Part shown: piece after piece, positions 56,078-64,000 of the stretch | Position numbering within the stretch: the stretch's first letter is position 1 | Layout: each line of letters begins with the position of its first letter | Source of the DNA: Neostapfia colusana | Lineage: Eukaryota; Streptophyta; Magnoliopsida; Poales; Poaceae | Assembly: GCA_030760725.1 (NCBI GenBank) | Contig: JASWHV010000012.1 | Span: forward strand, 43,679,652 to 43,743,651 | DNA length: 64,000 bases | Direction: 5' to 3' | Notes under the pieces: generated by a model | The model's input: the letters and a program-made list of their open reading frames with translations, nothing else | What the model was told of the DNA's origin: nothing | The model's database searches: none | Translations under genes and position numbers: made by a program

Positions 56078-58885
56078 TAACCCCCACCCCTTGGCCGCAC
56101 CCCTCTCCCTTTTGGTCGTCCCCCCTGCTGTCAAGCCCCCTTCCTTTCTGCCAAGTCGCCAAGTTCCCCCTCTTGCCGGAATTTGGCCGCCGTCGAGCCC
56201 CGTCACGTCTCGCCGTCGCTGTAGAAGAAGCCCGACGATCTGTCCTACCATATTTTTCCATAGAAAAATTTCCCGCTGCTGCCATTGCTAGGAGGAAGGC
56301 CCTGCCACCAAAAGGAAGTGAGGTAGGTCTTCTTTACTCATCTTACGACGTCGCCGCTATTTCTACGCACCCGTTTTCTTCGCCCCCTTCGAGCAGAATC
56401 TTTTACGTGTGGACAGATCATGTTTTGATCGATTTTTGATGGTGGAATTGATCTAGATATTGAGTCAAGATCATCACCACGTCCAAACTTGATCCCTACA
56501 CCCTTGTTCATCATAAAACGCCATGAAAGCCCATTAAAACATGCAAGAACACGTGCAAACTGGTTTAATAAAACAGTACCATAGGATTTGCATTCATCTA
56601 CCCCATTGCATCTTGAGTAAAGTTTGTGCATGATGATTGATTGCTGTGAATTTTGTATGTGCGTGGTCGTGAGTAGAAGGAAAAGCTCAAGAGGCCATAT
56701 ACGAGGACCTACAGCACCAAGACTTCGAGACACTGGAGCAACAAGGGCCACGGGAGCAAGGCAAGTGCCCCTTGACCATATTGATCCCATGTTTTGAAAC
56801 TGTTTTGTTTGCGAAAATTCGTATGCTTGAGTCAACTTGATGGGACACCCTTGTATAGGAGTTTACTAGTTTTGTTAACCATCTTTGTCGCCGGGAAAGT
56901 TGATGATTCGGGTATGGCCGTTTTTCCTTTTTGCTTCGCTTAACTTACGGGATACGGGAAGCTGAAATAAAACATGTCTTGCTACTGCACTCATGTGAAT
57001 AATGATGATGAGAACTTGATGATGTTAATGAGCATGGAATCAGGGAGATCTAGGCAAGCTTGGTTCGTGGATGTTGCTGAATGAGATGGTGGTTTACTTG
57101 CCGTAGATCTAAGGACCGGTTCATGCTAGCACATGCCAGGAAAACAATGCCACCACAAGGCCAAATATAGGTGTGGCTTAGCTGACTAATTAGGTGTGTT
57201 GCTAGCTTGTTATGGACCGTTGGATGGCACGGGGAATGGATTCGAGAGGGACTGTCCTGGGAACTGCATGGCACAAGAGGGGGCCCGTGGGTGGGAGAAT
57301 GGTGATTCTAGCCTGCCGATGAAACCTCAGTGGATCCGTACATCTAGTAGCCCCTTTGTAAAGGCTATTTTGTGATCTCTTGGCCATACACCGACGGTTG
57401 TGTACTAGTATAATAGAGGTTCTGCAGTCGCCGACTGGTGACGAAATCACGAACTTGTGGGTAAAGTGGTGCCACCTCTGCAGAGTGTAAAACTATCATG
57501 ATAGCCGTGCTTCCGGTCACAAGCACCTGGCCAACTCACATGATTAGAGGGAAAACTGGGATGGTTATTCGGTATGGTAATGGTATGGTCATTGGGATTG
57601 GTTTTGGGACTGTTTTGAGTCATGAAAGTGAGTTTGGTTTCGATGATATGAATATGAGATGGTTATGAATATTTATGAGCATGAGATGTATTTGAGAAAG
57701 ATTAATGGCTGGATGAGACTTGATAAATAGTGCATTATGCTGAAAGAATGTTGCTGATTTACTTGGATACATTGGGCTTTAACTCACCTAGAAATAGTTG
57801 CTGTTTTTATCATGTTTGTGAAATAAAATTTACTTGCTACAATGAGCCTTTTTATTTCCTACCTTGTTGTAAGCTACATGTCATACTTTTCCCGCTTTTG
57901 CTGAGTACGACATGTACTCACACTTGCATTACCACATAAACATCAGCTACAGGAGATGAGTACTTCGAGGACCATGTGGAGTACTAGGCGTGCGAACTAC
58001 CGTCAACATACCTGTGGAGTTGAAGTTGGAGCCTGCTGTTTAGTTATTTCTGCTGTCGTTTAGAGACTTCCGCTGCAAGAATAAGATAGACATTCATGAG
58101 TGAGACATTGAGTCATTGTAATAAAGTACTTAAACCCTATTTATTCGTAGTTATATTCTGAATTCAGTTTGTGGATTACATGTGTATGTGTGATGAACAT
58201 CCTGAGCACAAATACACATTCACTTTGTTCTATTTTCGGAACCGGGTGTCACAAAACCCGAGTCCAATTCGGGGCCCAGGAGCCCACTTTAAAATGGATG
58301 CCCAGGAGGCATACCGACTCCGTTTTTGACGTTCTACATATGCACGGCTAGCTGAGAGGATAAACTTTCCAATGGCACTGGCCCCACGTCAAAATTTCTT
58401 CGGAGTCGAAGGGAATCTTCGAAACAATATTAAGTTTAGAGTCTGTCAAGGTGTTGCATCACCTAGTTGGGCCATTGGGCCTTGTATCGAGTCCAAGACC
58501 ATTATGTACATGTATTAGGGTTAGGTCACGACCCCATCACTCCCTGGTCATCCTCCACCTCCTTTATAACCCCTAGCCGCCGTCACAAACAGGTGGGTTT
58601 TGCTTAGATAAACAGACGCCGTTCTACGGTCTTTGTGAGACCCCAACTTCGTGATTTTCAGATCGCGTCTTCTATGTTCTTGCTCGTGTTCTCGGTTGCA
58701 CTTGCAGAGATTAGCCTTCTTGGCGAGGTCAAGCGTGTTCTGCACGGTTGATAACCAACGGAGCAGTGGTGCAGTGATTACAGGGGTGTTCGAACTGCTC
58801 GAGTGCCGCGGATAATCAACGTCGAGTTCTCCACCTCAATCGACCTACCTTTCGGAAGATCGGGCCTAACCTTCTCATCAGCTGC

Positions 58886-59028
58886 TCCCCCCAGGAGTCG
58901 GGATTGGGACCCCTATTTCTCATCCATTCCGTCTTCTTCCAAACTTGTGCTCGGTCCCCCTCCTTCGTTCAGGCCCCGAGGAGAAGGCTGGCCACTTTCC
59001 CCCAGGAATCGGGGTCAGGACCCCGTCA
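58886..59028 (+). repeat. RLX-C 3' LTR, right part
   Basis: Aligns with 50985-51114 and 18310-18428 (gaggagaaggctggcc, ggggtcagga) and ends at ccccgtca, followed by the duplicated ataag. Confidence 0.82.
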
Positions 59029-59238
59029 ATAAGCATCTTCTTCACATCCTTCAGCGAGAGGCAGACAAACCTCAAGAGTATCCATCCAAACAACAAGATC
59101 AGCAACTTGGCGATTCAAGGTCGCCAATGTTTCCTCTGTTAATGTGTGGGTTCTGGTGAACATATCTGTCATAGCTCTCATCATGTCATGCAATTCAGCA
59201 TGTTGAACACATTCATCATCTTTTCTTTCTCCAGCCAC
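59029..59238 (-). pseudogene. RLG-3 gag, first part
   Basis: Minus-strand reading of 70 codons with a helical N-terminus (HDMMRAMTDMFTR, ETLATLNRQVADLV). The start position has GTG at 59236-59238 where an ATG is expected. It ends in the ataag duplication at the RLX-C border and continues in the same frame at 37923. The lineage is not resolved. Confidence 0.65.
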
Positions 59239-60489
59239 TGTTAATATTAAACAAAAGACAACAAAAAGATGTTATCCTGATCAACTACAAAGGGCAGTGG
59301 CAATGTTAGAGGTGGAAAGAAGCACTCTATGTCTCTCTCTGAAGCGTCTTACCACGCTTTTACAAGTGATCTTACCGGCACAGCAGGTGGTACACGGTGG
59401 ACGGTGAAAACCCAATGAAGCGTGGGGTGATGGCAAAGGTACCTATTCTGCTCAAGAGAAAAGTGGAGCTTGGATGGCATAATATTATGGCTAATGATGA
59501 GCAAGAATCGTTAACAGCAAAACAAAGTTGAATAAGTATTCAATGTATGGACTGTTGCTGGTTAACAAAAGTTCTAGGCCTAGCACAACACAAGGAAGTA
59601 GACTCGCAAATAGAAGATCAGAATGATATGACCGATCAAATACAACACAAGTGGTATAAGCCAATGCTTTAGTAAGGGTGCTCTCTTCACGATTTCTTTT
59701 TCTTTTGGTACTGTTTTTCTGATATTTTTGTTTACATAGGAGCATGAAAATAGGAAGCACACAAATTTGTAACTCAATTGGATGTAAGATGCGGCCTATA
59801 GAAAATCAGGAAGATTCTTTAAAATCGTGCTGAAACTTCAGAAACCAGATATCCTATCTTCCTAGGGGAATTTGGCCAAGAAAATTTCAATGAACGGCAA
59901 TGCCGCAGAAAATCGGATGGGAAATTTTGAGTAGATCAGTTTTAAAAAAAACGCCCGATTTTGAGTTCGTATGCGAAAATTACGGTCACTTTAAGGTAGG
60001 TTGTCAAGTTACTGTTTTTTTATGTTGTCCAATTTGGTTTTGAAACAGATCTCGGAATCGGAAGTCAAACCGATCGGGAATTGTCCACGGCGACTGATGG
60101 TATGGTGTGTGATGATTCAAGGTGGATTGGCACAAAGGTTTGTCAATTGTTCTAGGGCTAGCGAAGCAGGAGTTCATGCAAGGCGGCTAGCTAGGGAAAA
60201 CTGATGATCGTGGTGGATCGGTCTGTTGTTTAGGGATTATGGAATAGGTGAGTGATCAGCAAGAAAACAAGGAATAAACACAATAACTATGATCCAAAAC
60301 ACAAAGCTAAACCATCAACAAGACTCAACCACATGAATGCAAACTCAACAATACAAACCAAAAACGAAACTGCAAGCACTATGGGCTAGGAAACGGTAAA
60401 CACGGGATTGTTTTTTTGTGGCTTTTATGTGGACTCTAGGTATGGAAACAAAACTGATCCAATGGAGAACGAAAATACCTAACGGGCAA
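59239..60489 (-). other. RLG-3 leader
   Basis: Non-coding sequence between PBS and gag start. ORFs on either strand show no known motif. Confidence 0.6.
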
Positions 60490-60506
60490 CCTGGAATTTG
60501 ATACCA
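60490..60506 (-). other. RLG-3 primer binding site
   Basis: Minus strand tggtatcaaattccagg, two bases after the LTR. The first eight bases match the tRNA-Met complement; the rest does not, so another tRNA or decay is possible. Confidence 0.6.
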
Positions 60507-60508
60507 GT

Positions 60509-61369
60509 TGATGAGTAGTTGTGGCCCGATTATACGAAAGGTAGGTCGATTCGAGTGGAGATCTTGACGTTGATGATCCGAGGCACTCGAGCAGCTCGAA
60601 TACGCCTGCAATAACTACACCACTGCTCCGTTGGTTATCAACCATACTTAACATGTTTGACCTCACCAAGAAGGCTAATCCCTGTAGGTGCAACTGAGAA
60701 CACAAGCAAGAACGAAGAAGATGCAATCTGAATTGCGAAGTTGGGGTTTCACGACCGTAGAACGGCGAAATTGTTTAATATCAGCAAAATCCACCTAATA
60801 TGGCTGGAGGCTACAGTATTTAAAGGCTAGGGTTTCGTCCAAAAGACCTTAGACGCGTCCCTAATGGACCCTCACGAGATACAAGGGCCAAAGGCCCAAT
60901 ATGGTGGCGCAGCACCGGACAGACAATCTAGACTCGACTTGTTTAATGATTCCTGATGATTTCGGTGGAATTTTGTCGTGGGACCAGATCCATTGGAAAG
61001 GTTATCTTCTTAGCTTTCCGTGCATATGTAGAACGTCAAAACGGAGTCCGGATGCATCCGTGACGTCCGTTTGAAAGTGGACTGCTCATGGACTCCGAGT
61101 TGGACTCGAGTCCGAGGTGGAAACTGTTTCCATCAACCTGCGGACGTCCGTGCTGGTTCTCGTGACCCCCAAATCCTCCTCTCTTCACTTGTTGATCCTC
61201 TCCAAGTTTCCTAATAACAATTAAATCATTAAATAGAAATCCACTGTCAAATTCACATGGGTAGGAATTTAGGAACGAGTTCACCTGCTGATTTAGTAAC
61301 CGTGCTCATGCTCTTGTGATTGGTCCTTGTATATCAATATGTGTGTCCACTGTGGTGATGCCCTCATCA
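60509..61369 (-). repeat. RLG-3 5' LTR
   Basis: 861 bp; on the minus strand starts tgatgagggcatcacc and ends ctactcatca. It matches solo LTR E. It includes a degraded coding-like tail (LIVIRKLGEDQQ near 61200) comparable with the one in E. On its upstream side it is joined to RLC-2, so RLG-3 is inserted there; its 3' half is not in the window. Confidence 0.78.
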
Positions 61370-64000
61370 CCATTGATAATGCTCGACGTGACACATGCTT
61401 AATTACGAAGACCAACATGGGTTGGTTCTAGCATAGGAGACTAGCCCATGTTGGTATGAGAAACTTGCAAAAACTTTTAAAAGGCGATCACATCTTAGGA
61501 TTAACGAATGTTGTGTTTGAGAAAGATAGGATTTATGGGGCATGTCAAGACGGAAAGCAAATCAGGACACCACATCCCACCAAGAATGTAATGACTAGAA
61601 CAAGACCCTTGGAGCTGCTCCAAATGGATCTCTTTGGTCCTATTGTTATATAAGTATAGGCAGTAACAAATATGGTCTTGTTATAGTTGATGATTTTTCT
61701 CGTTTCACTTGATGTTCTTTTTATATGAAAAGAGTGAAACACAAGGGCTGCTAAAGAAATTCTTTAGGAGAGTTCAAAATGAGTTCTTCTTGAGAATCAA
61801 GAAGATTAGAAGTGATAATGGCACCGAGTTCAAGAACGCTCTAGTTGAGGAGTACCTTGATGAAGAAGGCATCAACCATGAGTTTTCAGCCCCATACTCT
61901 CCTCAGCAAAATGGAGTGGCCGAAACGAAGAATCACATTCTCATTGAGATGGAAAGAGCAATGCTCGATGAATACAAGACTTCGGAACAGTTTTGGGCAG
62001 AAGCGGTTAACACCGCTTGCCATGCCACAAACCAACTTTGTCTTCATTGACTTTTGAAGAAAAATACCATATGAGCTCCTAACTGGTAACAAACCAAATG
62101 TTTCATATCTTAGAGTTTTTGGTAGCAAATGCTATATTCTTAACAAGGAACCTAGGACTTCAAAATTTTCATCTAAATCCAATGAAGGTTTCTTGCTTGG
62201 TTATGTCTCAAACACTTATGCATATCGTGTTTTCAACGAAACTCTAGTTGTGTTGAAATAGCACGTGATGTAGTGTTTATGAAACTAATGGCTCATAAGT
62301 GGAGCAAGTTGACAAATGTATGCTAGATGAAGAGGAAACATTACCAAAGAGATCTTGAAGATCAAGTTGATCAACATCAATATGATGGCTATGATCAAGG
62401 GGGAGACGATGACGAAGATGGAGTTGATCCAAGGACTCAAGTGACTCATCCAAGAGTGTACCAAAGTGTTCAACGGGATCACCCCGTTGACAATATTCTT
62501 AGAGATATCATTAGAGGGGTAACTACTCGATCCCGTGTAGATAGTTTTTGTGAACATTACTCGTTTGTTTCTTCTTTGGAGCCTTTAAAGGTGGAGGAAG
62601 CATTACAAGACCCGGATTGGGTGGTGGCCATGCAAGAAGAGTTGAACAATTTTTAAAGGAATGAAGTTTGGGAATTAGTGAAGAGACCAAACGTCGACAT
62701 TGTAGGCACCAAATGGGTGTTCCATAATAAACAAGATGAACATGGAATGGTGACAAGAAACAAGGCAAGACTTGTGGCCAAAGGGTAGTCACAAGTCGAA
62801 GGTTTGGACTTTGATGAAATTTTTTCTCCCGTAGCTAGGCTGAGTCAATTCGTATTTATTAGCCTATGCTACTCACCAAGATTTCAAGCTTTATCAAATG
62901 GATGTGAAAAGCGCCTTCCTAAATGTACCAATCAAAGAGGAAGTGTATGTTGAGCAACCCCCGGTCTTTGAATATCAAGAATATGCTAACCATTTTTATA
63001 AATTGCATAAAGCTCTCTCAATGGCCTCAAACAAGCTCCTAGAGCTTGGTATGAGTGTCTTAGGGATTTCCTTATTAAAAACGGTTTTAGGATAGGAAAA
63101 GCTGATTATACACTCTTCACAAAGAATTTTGAAGATGATCTATTTGTATGCCAAATTTATGTCAATGACACTATATTTGGTTCTACTAACAAATCCTTTT
63201 GTGATGAGTTTAGCAAGATAATGACAGAGATTTGAGATGTCCATGATGGGGGAGTTGAAGTTTTTCTTAGGTTTTCAAGTCAAACAACTCAAGGATGGCA
63301 CGTTCATAAGTCAAACAAAGTACACTCAAGATATACTCAAGTAATTTGACATAAAAAGGCCAAGCCCATCAAGACGCCCATGGGAACAAATGAACACCTC
63401 ACCCTCAACAAAGATGGAACTAGCGTGGACCAAAAGGTATATCGCTCTATGACTGGTTCCTTGCTTTATCTTTTTGCATCTAGGCCCGATATTATGCTTA
63501 GTGTATGTATGTGCGCAAGATTTCAAGCCTCACCCAAAGAGTGTCACTTGAGGGATGTTAAAAGAATTCTAAGATATTTAGTGCACACGGGCTATGGTAT
63601 CCAAAAGGATCAAAGTTCAACCTAATCGGATACTCCGATGCGGATTACGCCGGATGTAAAGTTGATAAGAAGAGTAATACGGAACTTGCCAATTCCTAGG
63701 TAGGTCTCTTGTGTCGCGGTCTTCCAAGAAACAAAACTCCATTGCCCTTTCCACAGCCAAAGCGGAGTATGTCGGAGCCGGGAGTTGTTGTGTACAACTT
63801 CTTTAGATGAAACAAACTCTAAAGGACTAAGGTCACTATATGACCCATATTCCACTTCTATGTGACAATGAAAGTGCCATTAAAATTGCCCATAACCTTG
63901 TTGAGCACTCTAGTACCAAACACATAGATATTCGACACCATTTCTTGAGAGACCATTCACTTAAGAGAGATATAGTTATTTCACATGTTAGAACTAAAAA
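61370..64000 (+). pseudogene. RLC-2: Ty1/copia pol (Opie/Ji-like Sirevirus), decayed, runs off the window
   Basis: In order: GAG-pre-integrase (HRRLAHVGMRNLQ near 61427), zinc CX2C-like remnant, integrase core (VDDFSRFT, IRSDNGTEFKN near 61804, SPQQNGVAE near 61900), linker, RT (VGTKWVFHNKQDEHG near 62702, ARLVAKG then stop), catalytic box reading YVND (63161-63172) instead of YVDD, SRPDIMLSVCMCARF near 63480, and RNase H (YSDADYAG, SIALSTAKAEYV, KHIDI) to the end. At least ten stops or frame changes. The left part (LTR, gag, protease) should lie on the far side of RLG-3, outside the window. Confidence 0.85.

Larger units (their letters stand above)
55358..58252 (+). mobile_element. Solo LTR X2 (same family as X1)
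   Basis: Starts cgtaacaccctc (a canonical TG changed to CG), ends gggtgtcac. The flanks aaaat (55353-55357) and aaaac (58253-58257) are an imperfect duplication. It aligns with X1 in reverse complement at both ends and through most of its length. TATA box tataaata at 56070-56077. No internal genes, so a solo LTR. Two tandem repeats lie upstream of the TATA box. Confidence 0.82.
55082..58880 (+). mobile_element. Solo LTR E (same family as RLG-3), interrupted
   Basis: Starts tgatgtggacatcac and ends cttctcatca, matching the RLG-3 5' LTR (60509-61369) in reverse complement. Flanks gcttc (55077-55081) and gctgc (58881-58885) agree at four of five bases. It contains an open stretch reading GPITRARARQLN (55140-55175) and LIMIRNHGED, typical of gypsy pol C-termini, so this family's pol appears to run into its LTR. 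X2 is inserted after 55357. Confidence 0.75.
37924..59028 (+). mobile_element. RLX-C: Transposase_28-type LTR element containing three later insertions
   Basis: Left end tgttggcgtt, right end aggaccccgtca, flanked by ataag on both sides, inserted in the gag of minus-strand RLG-3. Without the insertions it would be roughly 4.7 kb: 5' LTR, leader, gag-like gene, 3' LTR. RLG-2 lies in the 5' LTR, and solo LTR E (itself holding solo LTR X2) in the 3' LTR. No protease, RT or integrase, so it is non-autonomous. Confidence 0.88.

Noticed and set aside
59491..59777. Two overlapping minus-strand ORFs with hydrophobic residues
   Set aside because: Lie in the RLG-3 leader, AT-rich, no recognised domain.
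1..64000. Host protein-coding gene
   Set aside because: All longer ORFs with recognisable similarity belong to transposable elements or are their antisense shadows.

Overview
The window is plant nuclear DNA, almost certainly from a grass (Poaceae) with a large, repeat-rich genome. I infer this from CACTA (En/Spm-type) DNA, Sirevirus-type copia elements, Tekay/Del-like chromoviruses with long LTRs, and a gag-like family matching Pfam Transposase_28. I see no host gene, tRNA/rRNA gene or bacterial-type operon. Essentially every base belongs to a transposable element, and the coding regions are mostly broken. Labels used here are mine.

Left third (1-22712). 1-6035 is the 3' part of a CACTA transposon with a multi-exon Transposase_24-type gene, subterminal palindromes and a 3' terminal repeat. 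A solo LTR (X1, 1611-4682, target duplication ggttc) sits inside one of its exons. The CACTA element lies inside the 5' LTR of a Sirevirus-like copia element, RLC-1 (6036-14107). RLC-1 lies inside RLX-A, an LTR element with a Transposase_28 gag-like gene (14108-18428). RLX-A appears to lie inside RLX-B1, the gag C-terminal half of another copy (18429-20722). A B-type LTR and a second gag N-terminal half (RLX-B2) follow.

Middle (22713-35169). RLG-1 is a complete-length Ty3/gypsy chromovirus on the minus strand with 3.4-kb LTRs, target duplication ggagc, tRNA-Met primer site, purine tract, an extra ORF (ORF0) before gag, and a gag-pol carrying many lesions. RLX-B2 gag resumes at 35170 and stops near 37150.

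Right half (37160-64000). RLG-3, a minus-strand gypsy (5' LTR 60509-61369, gag start 59238), is split in its gag by RLX-C (37924-59028, target duplication ataag). RLX-C in turn holds RLG-2 (38118-50647, target duplication gtcga), a gag-less chromovirus with an unidentified 139-codon ORF, in its 5' LTR. Its 3' LTR holds a solo LTR (E, 55082-58880) that itself contains solo LTR X2 (55358-58252). RLG-3 lies inside a decayed Opie/Ji-like copia element, RLC-2 (61370 to the window end).

Nothing here works as a pathway. The interest lies in the resolved nesting order, the ORF0-type genes in RLG-1 and RLG-2, the conserved intron-like segments in the Transposase_28 gag genes, and the tandem repeats inside LTRs. 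All calls come from reading the sequence; no database search was run.
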